Positions 8,445 through 17,159 of a DNA stretch of 64,000 nt are shown here, in pieces. A program made the position numbers and the translations under genes. Source of the DNA: Micromonospora echinospora (lineage in GTDB: Bacteria; Actinomycetota; Actinomycetes; Mycobacteriales; Micromonosporaceae); contig NZ_JACHJC010000001.1 of the NCBI RefSeq assembly GCF_014203425.1, positions 7,061,867-7,125,866 on the forward strand, given 5' to 3'. The notes below the pieces were generated by a model, which was given only the letters and a program-made list of their open reading frames with translations, did no database searches and was not told where the DNA came from. The stretch's first letter is position 1, and every line of letters begins with the position of its first letter.

Positions 8445-9394
8445 CACCCGCTGAACTGGTTCCGTAACCGGTCACGCTCCCGATCAACGTCGAAATCGGC
8501 AGCCGGATACCCCAGATGCAACCCCTCGAACGTCTCGCGCAGCAGGTGGGCCACCGCCCAGTCCCGGTACCACTTGCGGTCCGCCGGGACCACGAACCAG
8601 GGCGCGTCGTCGCTGCCGCACCGCTCGATCGCCTCGGCGTACGCCGCCTGATAGTCGTCCCATCGTGCCCGGGTGTCCAGGTCACTGGGGTTGTACTTCC
8701 AGAACTTCGTCGGGTCGGTCAGCCGCTCCATCAGCCGCTCACCCTGCTCGGCGTACGAGATGTGCAGCATGACTTTGATCACCGTGACCGCCTGCTCGGC
8801 CAGTTCCCGCTCGAAGTCGTTGATGATCGCGTACCGGGACCGCCAGGTCGCCTCGTCGACCAGCCCCTCGACCCGGGCGATCAGCACGTCCTCGTAGTGC
8901 GAGCGGTTGAACACGCCCACGTACCCGGGCGGCGGCAGCGCCCGCCGTACCCGCCACAGGAAGTCGTGCCGCAACTCCTCCTCGGTCGGCGGCCCGAACG
9001 AGCGGATGTGCAGCCCCAGCGGGTTCATCGCGCCGGCCACCCGCTTCACGGCGCCGTCCTTGCCGCCGCAGTCCATCGCCTGGAGCACCAGCAGCACCCG
9101 GCGCGGCCGGCCCGCACCCAGTCCCGCGCCCGCCTGGGCCGGCGCGCTCGTGGCGCCGCCCGGACCGGCGGCGCCCTGCGCCGAGGCGTACAGCATCTCC
9201 TGCTGCCGCCCCAGTTCCGCGCCGACCATCTCGACCTGGGCCCGCGCCCACTCCTTGCGCGCGGGCCCGCGCCCGGCCGCCGCCGGCAGCCCCGGTGTCG
9301 ACCGGGGGTCGATCGCCGCCAGGTCCACCGGCCCCGGCCCCACCCGCAGCAGTTCCCGCATCGGCCCGCCCTCGGGCCACACCACCTCACTCAT
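8444..9394 (-). CDS. ppk2: Polyphosphate kinase 2 family protein (PPK2)
   Basis: 316-residue P-loop kinase transferring phosphate between polyphosphate and nucleotides. Walker A variant MDCGGKDGAVKRV lies at residues 107-119 and the lid/substrate motif FNRSHYEDVLIARVEG at 162-177, with DRKWYRDWAV near the C-terminus; these are the PPK2 hallmarks. An Ala/Gly-rich insert (about residues 70-97) precedes the P-loop. The ATG at 9394 follows a GGGGG tract; the open frame continues upstream for 131 residues of non-family sequence and is rejected. Its position upstream of the PHO box and PiT operon fits phosphate storage metabolism. Confidence 0.9.
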   Translation of the reverse strand: MSEVVWPEGGPMRELLRVGPGPVDLAAIDPRSTPGLPAAAGRGPARKEWARAQVEMVGAELGRQQEMLYASAQGAAGPGGATSAPAQAGAGLGAGRPRRVLLVLQAMDCGGKDGAVKRVAGAMNPLGLHIRSFGPPTEEELRHDFLWRVRRALPPPGYVGVFNRSHYEDVLIARVEGLVDEATWRSRYAIINDFERELAEQAVTVIKVMLHISYAEQGERLMERLTDPTKFWKYNPSDLDTRARWDDYQAAYAEAIERCGSDDAPWFVVPADRKWYRDWAVAHLLRETFEGLHLGYPAADFDVDRERDRLRNQFSG

Positions 9395-9484
9395 CCCCCG
9401 ATCCTCACCCCCGAACGCAATCCCCGAGTACGTCGCGCCCCCTAAAACCCCCTTTGTCCCCCTCCTCCACCGCCCCCACCACGC

Positions 9485-9553
9485 CGATCTTGCAGTTGCG
9501 GCCCCTTGCACGTCCGGAAAGCGGCGTTTGCCGGGGCAGCAAGTACAAGATCG
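9485..9553. repeat. Imperfect 21-bp inverted repeat in a divergent promoter region
   Basis: Arms 9485-9505 (starting CGATCTTGCAGTTG) and 9533-9553 (ending GTACAAGATCG) match at 18 of 21 positions in inverted orientation around a 27-base loop. It sits in the 205-base gap between the divergent PPK2 and sigma-factor starts. Similar CGATCTTGCA hairpins occur, as I recall, between genes in other Micromonospora genomes, so it may be a dispersed repeat rather than a specific operator. Confidence 0.7.
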
Positions 9554-9599
9554 ACGAGGGTGGGTGGGGGTGGGGTGCGCGGGGCGGGAGAATGGGGGG

Positions 9600-10550
9600 G
9601 TGGATGAACTTACGGGGGAGTTCGAAGCGGAACGGGGGCATCTGCTGGCTGTCGCGCGGCGGATGCTCGGCAGCCGCAGCGAGGCCGAGGACGCCGTGCA
9701 GGAGACCTGGCTGCGCTTCTCCGGCGCGCTGAGCGACCCCGAGCAGCGCGCCCGCGTACGCGACCTGCGGGGCTGGCTCATCACCACCTGCTCACGGATC
9801 TGCCTGGACGTGCTCCGCTCCGCCCGGGTGCGCCGGGAGGCGTACCCGGGTCAGTGGCTCCCCGAGCCGGTGGTGACCACCGTGCCGGCGGCGGACGGGT
9901 TCGCGCCCGACCCGGCCGAACGGGCGGTACGGGCCGACCAGCTCGGCACCGCGCTGCTGGTGGTGCTGGAACGGCTGACGCCGGAGCAGCGGGTGGCGTT
10001 CGTGCTGCACGACGTGTTCGCGGTGCCGTTCGCCGACGTGGCGGACGTCCTCGCGGTCACGCCGGAGGCGGCGCGTCAGCTCGCGTCGCGGGCCAGGCGG
10101 GCGGTGCACGCGCCGGACGCCCCCCGGCACAGCGCGGACCTCGCCGAGCAGCGGCGGGTGCTCGACGCGTTCGCCGCGGCGGTGGAGTCCGGTGAGCTGG
10201 AGCAGCTGGTCCGCGTACTCGCCCCGGACGTGGTGTCGATCGGCGACGCGGGCGGTCACTTCCCGGCCGGGCGGCGGCCGGTGGTCGGCGTCGAGTCGGT
10301 CGGCCGCCTGCTGCTCGGCCTCTACGGCCAGGCCCAGCGGCGCGGCGGCCTGCGCGGACGGCCGGTGCTGGTGGACGGGACGCTGGGGTGGCAGTCGGAG
10401 TTCTTCCACCGGGACGGGCGACCCGTCCGGATGGTCACCTCGTTCGCCGTCCACGAGGGGCGGATCACCGGCGTGTTCAACCAGCTCAACCCGGCCAAGG
10501 TCGGCGAGCTGCCGCCGCTGGGCCCGGAGGCCGTCTGGCCGCCGCGGTGA
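9600..10550 (+). CDS. ECF sigma factor with SnoaL-like C-terminal domain (ECF41/SigJ type)
   Basis: 316-residue RNA polymerase sigma factor. Region 2 spans about residues 10-80 (RRMLGSRSEAEDAVQETWLRF) and region 4 about 125-170 (LTPEQRVAFVLHDVFAVPFADVADVL). The remaining ~140 residues form a SnoaL-like domain with a DAGGHFPAGRRPVVG segment and the terminal NPAKV motif, the counterparts of the DGGGK and NPDKL motifs of ECF41 factors, where this domain regulates activity without a separate anti-sigma factor. GTG start at 9600. The typical neighbour of ECF41 genes (carboxymuconolactone decarboxylase or oxidoreductase) is absent, so its target here is unknown. Confidence 0.9.
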   Translation: MDELTGEFEAERGHLLAVARRMLGSRSEAEDAVQETWLRFSGALSDPEQRARVRDLRGWLITTCSRICLDVLRSARVRREAYPGQWLPEPVVTTVPAADGFAPDPAERAVRADQLGTALLVVLERLTPEQRVAFVLHDVFAVPFADVADVLAVTPEAARQLASRARRAVHAPDAPRHSADLAEQRRVLDAFAAAVESGELEQLVRVLAPDVVSIGDAGGHFPAGRRPVVGVESVGRLLLGLYGQAQRRGGLRGRPVLVDGTLGWQSEFFHRDGRPVRMVTSFAVHEGRITGVFNQLNPAKVGELPPLGPEAVWPPR

Positions 10551-10556
10551 GCCGGC

Positions 10557-11063
10557 TCAGACCACCAGCGCCAGCCACTTCCGGTACGACGTGGCGAACG
10601 GCTCGGTGCCGTCGCCGAGCGCGCCGAGCAGCCAGCGGGCGGCCGCCTCGGCCTCGGTGACCACGTCGTCCGGGTAGCCCCAGCGGGAGCGGTGCTCGGC
10701 GAACTCGTCCTCGTCGCGCAGCTCGACCAGGGCGGTCTCGCGGCGGCGCACCACGTCCAGGTCGAGGTCGATCAGGTGGACGGTCTCCTCACCCTCCCAG
10801 CGGGCCGGGGTGGCGATGTCGCAGTAGACCTCGCTGGTGCGCGGCGGCGGATTGAACATGCCGGTCCACCAGGCGTGGTGGGGCACCAGCAGGACGAACG
10901 GGATCTGCTCGACCGAAGGGCGGCCGTGGTAGACGGATTCGGTGCCGGCGGGCACGCCGAGCCAGACGCCGAGATCGTCCTCGGCGAGCCGACGGGCCGG
11001 GTAGTCGCGGTGGGCGCTGCCGTCGTACTTGCGGTAGATCACGCGGACCACGTCGCTCGGCAT
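10557..11063 (-). CDS. DUF402 domain protein
   Basis: 168-residue protein. The DUF402 core is visible: a YHGRPSVEQIPFVLLVPHHAWWTGMFNPP stretch split by the family tryptophan cluster, then EVYCDIATPARWEGEETVHLIDLDLDVV and an acidic C-terminal helix beginning ELRDEDEFAEH. The best-studied relative, FomD, hydrolyses cytidylylated phosphonates with a metal ion; in most actinobacteria the natural substrate is unknown. The ATG at 11063 is the only sensible start; an upstream extension to 11210 is Arg/Pro-rich. It is divergent from the DinG gene and convergent with the sigma factor (6-base gap). Confidence 0.82.
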   Translation of the reverse strand: MPSDVVRVIYRKYDGSAHRDYPARRLAEDDLGVWLGVPAGTESVYHGRPSVEQIPFVLLVPHHAWWTGMFNPPPRTSEVYCDIATPARWEGEETVHLIDLDLDVVRRRETALVELRDEDEFAEHRSRWGYPDDVVTEAEAAARWLLGALGDGTEPFATSYRKWLALVV

Positions 11064-11187
11064 GCCTGGCACCCTAACCGATTCCGGCCACGCCACGCGA
11101 TCGGGAGGTAACCGGACGCGACCCGCCGGTACGCCACGCCGCCGGAGCGACCGGACCCCCGTCGGTGCCGACGGGTACGGTCGCACG

Positions 11188-13332
11188 GTGACCCCGTCCC
11201 GCACCGCCACCGGCCCGGCCGTCCCGAAGAAGCGCCGCGGTGGCCGCGCCGGTGCCGGGGAGCTGCTGACCGCCGCTGTGGGCGCGGTTCCAGGCGGCGC
11301 GGCCCGGCCGGGTCAGCAGCAGATGGCCGAGGCGATCGAGCGCAGCATCGCCTCCGGCGAGCACCTGCTGGTGCAGGCCGGCACCGGCACCGGCAAGTCC
11401 CTGGCGTACCTGGCCCCGGCGCTGACGGTGGACGGTCCGGTGGTGGTCTCCACCGCCACGCTGGCGTTGCAGTCCCAGCTCGTCGAGCACGACCTGCCGA
11501 GGCTGGCCGACGCGGTCGAGCCGGTGCTTGGCCGCCGCCCCACCTTCGCCGTGCTGAAGGGGCGCCACCACTACCTGTGCCTGGCCCGGCTGGACAGCTC
11601 GGTCGAGGACGAGCCGGACGACGCGCTGTTCGACGCGCCGCGGCCCGGCAGCGGCGGCACCAAGTGGCTCGGCGAGGCGGGCCGCCTGGGCAAGCAGGTG
11701 CAGCGGCTGCGCGACTGGGCCGAGGAGACGGCCACCGGCGACCGCGACGAGCTGGACCCGGGCGTGGACGACCAGGTGTGGCGCAGCGTCTCCATGCCGG
11801 CCCGGGAGTGCGTGGGCGCGAGCCGCTGCCCGTTCGGGTCGGAGTGCTTCGCCGAGGCGTCCCGGGCCCGCGCCCGCGAGGCCGACATCGTGGTGACCAA
11901 CCACAGCCTGCTCGCCGTCGACATGCTCGCCGGTCGGCACATCGTGCCGCCGCACAAGCTGCTGGTGGTGGACGAGGCGCACGAGCTGGCCGACCGGGTC
12001 TCCTCGGCGGCCCAGGCCGAGCTGGTGCCGGAGCTGATCGACAGGTCGACCCGCCGGGCCCGGCCGCTGCTGCGCCCGGACCTGGCCGAGCGGCTCACCG
12101 AGGCCGGGGACGCCCTCGCCGTGGGGCTGGCCGAGGCGCCCGCCGGGCGGCTCACCGCCGGTCTGCCGCCCGCGCTACGGGAGGCGTGCACGCTGCTGGA
12201 CTCGGCGACCCGGGCCGCGCTGGAGGCGATCGGCGACGTGAAGTCCGACGACCCCGACCCGGTACGCAAGCAGCAGGCCAAGGCCGTGCTGGACGAGCTG
12301 TCCACCACCGCCCAGCGGCTGCTGGAGGAGGCCGACCACGACGTCGCCTGGGTCGAGAAGCCGGACAACGGCAGCCGGCGGGCGTTGGTGGTCGCGCCGC
12401 TGTCGGTCGCGGGCACGCTCGCCACCCACCTGTACGACGAGCGCACCGTGGTCGCCACCTCGGCGACGCTGGCGCTGGGCGGTCGCTTCGACACGGTGGC
12501 CCGGGCGCTGGGGCTGGACGCGCCGCCGCCCGCCCCGCCGTCCCCGGCCGCCGCCGCGCTCGCCACCGCCGCCGCCGCGGGCCGCCCTCCGGTCACGCCG
12601 CCGGTGGCAGCCACCGAGGGCAGCCGCGCGGCGATCGGCACCGTGCCGGCCACCGAAGGGCCGGGCTGGAGCTCGCTCGACGTCGGCTCGCCGTTCGACT
12701 ACGCCCGGCAGGGCATCCTGTACGTGGCGGCGCACCTCCCGCGCCCCAGCGTCTCCGGGCTGCCCGGCCCGGCCGGTGAGGAGCTGCTGGCGCTGGTCGG
12801 GGCGCTCGGTGGTCGTACCCTCGGGCTCTTCTCGTCGCGGCGGGCCGCGCAGCAGGCGGCGGAGCTGCTCCGCGCGCGGACCGACCTGCCCGTGCTGCTC
12901 CAGGGCGAGGAGGCGCTGCCGCTGCTGGTCCGCCGGTTCCGCCAGGAGCGGGAGAGCTGCCTGTTCGGGGTGATGTCGCTCTGGCAGGGCGTGGACGTGC
13001 CGGGTGACGCCTGCCAGCTCGTGGTGATCGACAGGTTGCCGTTCCCCCGGCCGGACGAGCCGCTCGCCGCGGCGCGCGCGGCGGCGGTGGACGCCGGTGG
13101 CGGCTCCGGTTTCGCGGCGGTGAGCGTGCCGATCGCGGCGGTCCGGCTGGCCCAGGGCGTCGGCCGGCTGATCCGGGCCACCGGCGACCGGGGTGTGGTG
13201 GCGGTGCTCGACTCGCGGCTGGAGACGGCGCGCGGGTACGGCCCGTTCCTGCGCCGCTCGCTGCCGCCGTTCTGGTACACCACCCGGCCCGAGGTGGCCC
13301 GGGGCGCGCTGGAACGGCTCGCCAAGAGTTGA
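11188..13332 (+). CDS. DinG/XPD-type ATP-dependent helicase with Fe-S cluster
   Basis: 714-residue superfamily 2 DNA helicase translocating 5'-3'. Walker A AGTGTGKS lies at residues 64-71, DEAH at 262-265, and motif VI QGVGRLIRATGDRG near residues 650-663. Four cysteines at about 131, 208, 214 and 220 (CVGASRCPFGSEC) fit the Fe-S cluster seen in DinG/XPD. An Ala/Pro-rich low-complexity insert of about 50 residues lies between motifs III and IV (near residues 448-492). GTG at 11188 is chosen; the frame continues upstream without family similarity. A hairpin overlaps its stop codon. Probable role: unwinding D-loops and R-loops during repair. Confidence 0.92.
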   Translation: MTPSRTATGPAVPKKRRGGRAGAGELLTAAVGAVPGGAARPGQQQMAEAIERSIASGEHLLVQAGTGTGKSLAYLAPALTVDGPVVVSTATLALQSQLVEHDLPRLADAVEPVLGRRPTFAVLKGRHHYLCLARLDSSVEDEPDDALFDAPRPGSGGTKWLGEAGRLGKQVQRLRDWAEETATGDRDELDPGVDDQVWRSVSMPARECVGASRCPFGSECFAEASRARAREADIVVTNHSLLAVDMLAGRHIVPPHKLLVVDEAHELADRVSSAAQAELVPELIDRSTRRARPLLRPDLAERLTEAGDALAVGLAEAPAGRLTAGLPPALREACTLLDSATRAALEAIGDVKSDDPDPVRKQQAKAVLDELSTTAQRLLEEADHDVAWVEKPDNGSRRALVVAPLSVAGTLATHLYDERTVVATSATLALGGRFDTVARALGLDAPPPAPPSPAAAALATAAAAGRPPVTPPVAATEGSRAAIGTVPATEGPGWSSLDVGSPFDYARQGILYVAAHLPRPSVSGLPGPAGEELLALVGALGGRTLGLFSSRRAAQQAAELLRARTDLPVLLQGEEALPLLVRRFRQERESCLFGVMSLWQGVDVPGDACQLVVIDRLPFPRPDEPLAAARAAAVDAGGGSGFAAVSVPIAAVRLAQGVGRLIRATGDRGVVAVLDSRLETARGYGPFLRRSLPPFWYTTRPEVARGALERLAKS

Positions 13333-13368
13333 CGCCCGCGCCTCCCCGGGCGGGGCGACGCGGGCGTC
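13331..13368. terminator. Bidirectional hairpin terminator
   Basis: GACGCCCGCG (13331-13340) pairs perfectly with CGCGGGCGTC (13359-13368), and CCCC/GGGG within the loop can extend the stem. It separates the convergent helicase and AI-2E-type transporter genes and includes the last bases of the helicase stop codon. Confidence 0.75.
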
Positions 13369-13383
13369 AAGGGGTCTTGCCTG

Positions 13384-14682
13384 TCAGGGCGCCTGGGAGG
13401 CGACCACCACCGCGTCCGGTGGGGTGTCCGGCACGGTACGCGCGGCGAGCCGCCGGACCGCTGTGTTGAGCACGGCGATCAGCGGCACCGCGACGAGCGC
13501 GCCGGCGATGCCGGCGAGCACCACGCCGGCGGCGATACCGATGATCACGGCGAGCGGGTGGATGGCCACCGCCCGGCCCATGATCAGTGGCTGGAGCACG
13601 TGGCCCTCGACCTGCTGCACACCGACCACCGCGCCCAGGATGATCAGCGCGGTCACCGGGCCGCTGTCGACGAGCGCCACCAGCACGGCCACCACGCCGG
13701 ACAGGAACGCGCCGACGATCGGGATGAACGCGCCCAGGAAGACCAGCGCGGCCAGCGGGAACGCGAACGGGACGTCGAAGAGCACCAGGAAGATGCCGAT
13801 GCCGACCGCGTCGATGAAGGCGACCAGGACGGTGGCCCGCACGTAGGCGCCGAGCGTCGCCCACGACGCGCGTCCGGCGTCGTCGACCTTCCACCGCGCC
13901 GCGACCGGCAGCAGCCGGACCAGGAACCGCCAGATGTTGTTGCCGTCGCGCAGGAAGAAGAACGTGGCGAAAAGCACCAGTACGGCGCCGGTGAGCACCT
14001 CGGCCAGCGTGGTGGCGGTGCTGAGCGCGCCGCTGGTGAACCGCTCGGTGTTGCCGTTGATCCAGTTCTGCGCCTCGTCGATGTAGCGGTCGAGTTGGCT
14101 GTCGGACAGGTGCAGCGGCCCGGTCTTGAACCAGTCCTGGATCTGCCGGACGCCCTCGGAGGACTTCTCGCTCAGCTTCGGCACGCCCTTGATGAACTCG
14201 TTAACCACGAGCGTCAGCGTGCCGACCACCGCGGCCAGGCCGCCGACCAGCACCACGGCGGTCGCCAGGGAGCGGGGCAGCCGGGCCCGGAGCAGCCAGC
14301 CGACCGCCGGGGCGAGCAGCGCGGAGAGCAGCAGCGCGACCGTCAGCGGGATGATCACGATGCTGATCGTCCCGACGATCTTGAGCAGGGCCCAGGTGAC
14401 GATGCCGATCACGATCAGCCGCCAGCACCACGCGGCGGCGATGCGCAGCGCGTGCGGCACCTCGGTGTCGTCCCGGCTGACTGTCGAGGAGTGCATCGCG
14501 GCCGGCGGCTCGACGCCCACCACTGCCGCCTCCGGCGACGCCGCCGGTCCCGGTGCGGCGGGCGAGGCCACGCCCGCCTCCCCCGGCGCCGCTTCCGGGT
14601 CGGTCCGGCGGGTCCGGGCGGTCTCCCGGCCCGACTCGTACGCGCGGCGTAGCCGTCCGCGCATCCGCTCGAAGCGGCTCAA
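13384..14682 (-). CDS. AI-2E family transporter (PerM-like membrane protein)
   Basis: About 432 residues with a charged N-terminal cytoplasmic region and eight hydrophobic segments. Family features include PLTVALLLSALLAPAVGWL, LVGGLAAVVGTLTLVVNEF, AFIPIVGAFLSG and QQVEGHVLQPLIMGRAVAIHPL near the C-terminus. Members have been linked to autoinducer-2 export or Na+/H+ antiport, so the cargo is open. Start choice is uncertain: TTG at 14682 has GGAGG five bases upstream; GTG at 14688 overlaps that GGAGG; ATG at 14664 is 23 bases away. It is divergent from the GroES-like gene. Confidence 0.88.
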   Translation of the reverse strand: MSRFERMRGRLRRAYESGRETARTRRTDPEAAPGEAGVASPAAPGPAASPEAAVVGVEPPAAMHSSTVSRDDTEVPHALRIAAAWCWRLIVIGIVTWALLKIVGTISIVIIPLTVALLLSALLAPAVGWLLRARLPRSLATAVVLVGGLAAVVGTLTLVVNEFIKGVPKLSEKSSEGVRQIQDWFKTGPLHLSDSQLDRYIDEAQNWINGNTERFTSGALSTATTLAEVLTGAVLVLFATFFFLRDGNNIWRFLVRLLPVAARWKVDDAGRASWATLGAYVRATVLVAFIDAVGIGIFLVLFDVPFAFPLAALVFLGAFIPIVGAFLSGVVAVLVALVDSGPVTALIILGAVVGVQQVEGHVLQPLIMGRAVAIHPLAVIIGIAAGVVLAGIAGALVAVPLIAVLNTAVRRLAARTVPDTPPDAVVVASQAP

Positions 14683-14836
14683 GCGCACCTCCGGCAAAGT
14701 TGGCCCCACCACCTCGCAGGGGGCACAGGATACGTCTGCTCGCCCCACCCTAGGGCGACTCGGCCACACATTGCCCGCCCGGCGCTCCCGCCAACCACGG
14801 CGGGATCGACAGTCGGGCACGCGGTAGCGTCTTCGC

Positions 14837-15184
14837 GTGACCGCCGACCAGAGTCTCGACGCCGGGCTGCCGATCCGCCTGCTGCACGACCGCGTGCTGG
14901 TACGCACCGAGGGCGCCGAGGGCGAACGCCGTTCCACCGCCGGCATCGTGATCCCCGCGACCGCCGCCGTGGGCAAGCGGCTGGCCTGGGCCACCGCGGT
15001 CGGCGTCGGGCCGCACGTCCGCTCGATCGTGGCCGGCGACCGGGTGCTCTTCGACCCGGACGACCGCTCCGAGGTCGAGCTGCACGGGCGGGCGTACGTG
15101 CTCCTGCGCGAGCGGGACGTGCACGCCGTGGCGGCCGAGCGGGTGGAGACCGCCGCCGCCGGTTCCACAGGTCTCTACCTCTAG
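14837..15184 (+). CDS. GroES-like co-chaperonin family protein
   Basis: 115 residues, slightly longer than GroES (about 97). The beta-barrel start PIRLLHDRVLVRTEG and the mobile-loop region RRSTAGIVIPATA, followed by AWATAVGVGPHVRSIVAGDRVLFDPDD, align with the GroES fold; the C-terminal EVELHGRAYVLLRERDVHAV replaces the usual EEYLVLSARDILA-type end. It is not next to groEL (which lies at 31-32.7 kb) and has no CIRCE motif upstream, so it is likely a paralogue rather than the main co-chaperonin. GTG start, divergent from the AI-2E-type gene. Confidence 0.8.
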   Translation: MTADQSLDAGLPIRLLHDRVLVRTEGAEGERRSTAGIVIPATAAVGKRLAWATAVGVGPHVRSIVAGDRVLFDPDDRSEVELHGRAYVLLRERDVHAVAAERVETAAAGSTGLYL

Positions 15185-15257
15185 CTCGGCACCGGCGCCG
15201 TTTGCGGCGCTGCCCGGCGGGAAGCCCAGGCACCTGAGCGCCCTGGGGAGGGACACC

Positions 15258-15425
15258 ATGCCGGTAGTGATCAAGAAGATCCTCGCCTGGGGATTCCTCG
15301 CGTTCCTGATCTACTTCATGGCGTTCCGTCCGGACGGGGCCGCGCAGGTGTTCAAGGGGATCGGGGCAGCGCTCATGGCCATCGCCCAGGGGCTCGGCGA
15401 CTTCCTGACCGGCCTGATGAGCTGA
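15258..15425 (+). CDS. Small single-pass membrane protein (55 aa)
   Basis: A 55-codon gene with a strong GGGGAGGG ribosome site about 6 bases before the ATG. The product starts MPVVIKKILAWGFLAFLIYF, a positively charged end followed by a membrane helix, then an amphipathic second half (FKGIGAALMAIAQGLGDFL). No known function; the clean ribosome site, high third-position GC and tight convergent spacing (3 bases) to the PrsW gene support it as real. Tail-anchored or peripheral association with the membrane is an inference. Confidence 0.72.
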   Translation: MPVVIKKILAWGFLAFLIYFMAFRPDGAAQVFKGIGAALMAIAQGLGDFLTGLMS

Positions 15426-15428
15426 CGT

Positions 15429-16925
15429 TCAGCGGCCGGGGTGCCAGGGCGCGCCCGGGTCGTGCCAGCCGGCCGGGCCGTGACCGCCCGGGCCGTGACC
15501 ACCCGGGCCGTAGCCACCCGGGCCGTAGCCACCCGGGCCGTAGCCACCCGGCGGGAACGCGGGCGGCGCGGTGAGTACCACCGGGATCGGCACCACCGGG
15601 TCGTCCGGCGCCTCCACCGGGCGCTGCGAGCCGTCCGGGAACCGCAGGTGGTAGCGCTGACCGTCCCAGAGGCCGACCGGCGCCTGCGGGTCACGACCGA
15701 CGAAGAACGACCGGTACGCGGAGATCGCCTCCAGCAGTTCCCGTTCCTCCCGCGCTGTCCGTTCCTGCTCGGCGGGCTTGCGGTCCAGTCCTCGGCGCAT
15801 CCCGTCGCGCAGCAGCGCGAGCCGGGTCGCGGCGAACTGGTAACCCCGCATCGCCTTCACGCCGCCGTCACCGGCGACCCGCCGCGCCCAGGTACGCGCC
15901 GCGTGCCGCCGGCCCAGGCTGCCCAGCGCGGCCACCTCGGGCGGGGTGAGCCAGCCCGCCCGGACGTAGTCGGGCAGCGTGCGCTCGGTGAGCCGGCCCT
16001 CCCAGGCGCGCAGCCAGATCGCCAGCCCCACCATGGCGAAGAAGATCGGCACCATCACGCCGATGTACCCGTAGAGCACGATCACCGTCTGCCCGGTGGC
16101 CTGGGCCAGCGAGGGCAGCAGGTTCCAGGTGCCGTGCAGGATCATCGCCAGCAGCAGGCCGGCCAGCGGGGCGAGGATCCGCACCCGACGGTCGGCGGTA
16201 CGCGCCGCGACGCCCAGCCCGACGCCGGTCATCGAGGTGAACAGCGGGTGGGCGAAGCCGAACAGCAGGATCCGGACGATGAAGATCGCGATCACCTGCT
16301 GCGCGCCGGTAGCCGGGCCGTACTGCTCCACGCCGGTGCGGTAGCCGTACCCGCCCAGGTAGAGGATGTTCTCGACCATGGCGAAGCCGACCGCGGAGAG
16401 CCCGCAGTAGACCAGGCCGTCGGTGATCCCGGAGAACTCCCGGCGCCGGAAGATCAGCACCAGGAGCGGGCCGGCCGCCTTGGTCAGCTCCTCGATGAAC
16501 GGGGCGACGAGCACCGCTGTGAGCGCGGCCGGCAGCCCCCAGTCGTCGAACAGCCGCGCGCCGGTCTCGTTGACCAGCAGCGAGATCGCGGTGGAGACGA
16601 AGGCGCCCCACGCGAAGCAGAAGATCAGGTACTTCAGCGGCTCCGGCTCGTAGCGGTCGAGCCACAGGAAACAGGCGACCAGCACCGGCACCGGCAGGAT
16701 CGCCGCGATCAACCCCACCAGCAGCGCCTCGGCGCCGAGGCTCTCGCCCAGCGTGAAGACCATGAACAACGCGCCGGCCGCGATCAGCAGCACCACACCG
16801 GCCAGTGCGAGGAAGCGCCGCCAGCCGAGCCGGCGCAGCGGCATCCGGGGCGTCGGCGCCCCCGGTGGCGGGGCGGCGGGGGCGGGCGGCGGCGGCAGGG
16901 CTCCGCCGGGCGGGGTGTCGGCCAT
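15429..16925 (-). CDS. PrsW family intramembrane metalloprotease
   Basis: 498-residue polytopic membrane protein. The PrsW signature is clear: PFIEELTKAAGPLLVL (EExxK), GFAMVENILYLGGYG (second glutamate motif) and MILHGTWNLLPSL (histidine motif), inside about eight hydrophobic segments. The N-terminus is Pro/Ala-rich; the C-terminal third is cytoplasmic and ends in tandem GGYGPGGYGPG-type repeats encoded by a ~15-bp DNA repeat at 15474-15550. In Bacillus, PrsW cleaves an anti-sigma factor; the substrate here is unknown. Start ATG 16925 is preferred over 16967. It is divergent from the SAM-IV riboswitch. Confidence 0.9.
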   Translation of the reverse strand: MADTPPGGALPPPPAPAAPPPGAPTPRMPLRRLGWRRFLALAGVVLLIAAGALFMVFTLGESLGAEALLVGLIAAILPVPVLVACFLWLDRYEPEPLKYLIFCFAWGAFVSTAISLLVNETGARLFDDWGLPAALTAVLVAPFIEELTKAAGPLLVLIFRRREFSGITDGLVYCGLSAVGFAMVENILYLGGYGYRTGVEQYGPATGAQQVIAIFIVRILLFGFAHPLFTSMTGVGLGVAARTADRRVRILAPLAGLLLAMILHGTWNLLPSLAQATGQTVIVLYGYIGVMVPIFFAMVGLAIWLRAWEGRLTERTLPDYVRAGWLTPPEVAALGSLGRRHAARTWARRVAGDGGVKAMRGYQFAATRLALLRDGMRRGLDRKPAEQERTAREERELLEAISAYRSFFVGRDPQAPVGLWDGQRYHLRFPDGSQRPVEAPDDPVVPIPVVLTAPPAFPPGGYGPGGYGPGGYGPGGHGPGGHGPAGWHDPGAPWHPGR

Positions 16926-16952
16926 GCGGTCAGCGTAGTCACCCGCGACCCA

Positions 16953-16982
16953 CTGGTCCGGGTTCATCGCTGCGGCTATGCT
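16953..16982 (+). promoter_or_regulatory. Possible promoter of the SAM-IV riboswitch transcript
   Basis: A TATGCT -10-like hexamer (16977-16982) ends about 8 bases before the first base of riboswitch stem P1; a weak CTGGTC -35-like hexamer lies at 16953-16958 with an 18-base spacer. The position relative to the aptamer is the main argument. Confidence 0.4.
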
Positions 16983-16990
16983 CCCGGACA

Positions 16991-17115
16991 GGTTACGAGC
17001 GCCAGCGTCAAGCCCCGGCTTGCTGGCCGGCAACCCTCGTCGAGGTTCGCGGTGGGGTGCCCCGGGTGATGACCGGGCCCAGCGCCGCTCCGCGTGCTGG
17101 GCAAGCGCGGACCCC
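16991..17115 (+). ncRNA. SAM-IV riboswitch
   Basis: The segment contains the conserved SAM-IV core almost unchanged: GCCAGCGTCAAGCCCCGGCT (17000-17019), the CTTGCTGGCCGGCAACCCTC strand that follows, GCGGTGGGGTGCCCCGGGTG (17049-17068), and the trailing GGGCAAGCGCGGACCC pseudoknot strand. The P1 stem forms between GGTTA at 16991 and the TGACC near 17070-17074. SAM-IV aptamers are known from actinobacteria, where they bind S-adenosylmethionine and switch off sulfur-metabolism genes. It lies 45 bases before a class V aminotransferase gene. Confidence 0.92.
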
Positions 17116-17126
17116 GTCCCGGCACC

Positions 17127-17153
17127 ACCCGGGGTCCCCCGTGACCCGGGAGG
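17127..17153 (+). promoter_or_regulatory. Candidate expression platform hairpin covering the ribosome site
   Basis: CCCGGGGTC (about 17127-17136) can pair with GACCCGGG (17143-17150), whose last bases are the beginning of the GGGAGG ribosome site (17148-17153). This would let the SAM-IV aptamer control translation. The pairing is seen; the switching mechanism is inferred. Confidence 0.45.
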
Positions 17154-17159
17154 CTCGGC

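Noticed and set aside
8907..9599. Upstream extension of the sigma factor frame
   Set aside because: It runs antisense to the PPK2 gene and lacks sigma-factor similarity.
15474..15550. Short tandem DNA repeats as a possible CRISPR or VNTR
   Set aside because: They are in-frame codons for GGYGPGG repeats at the C-terminus of the PrsW-type protease.
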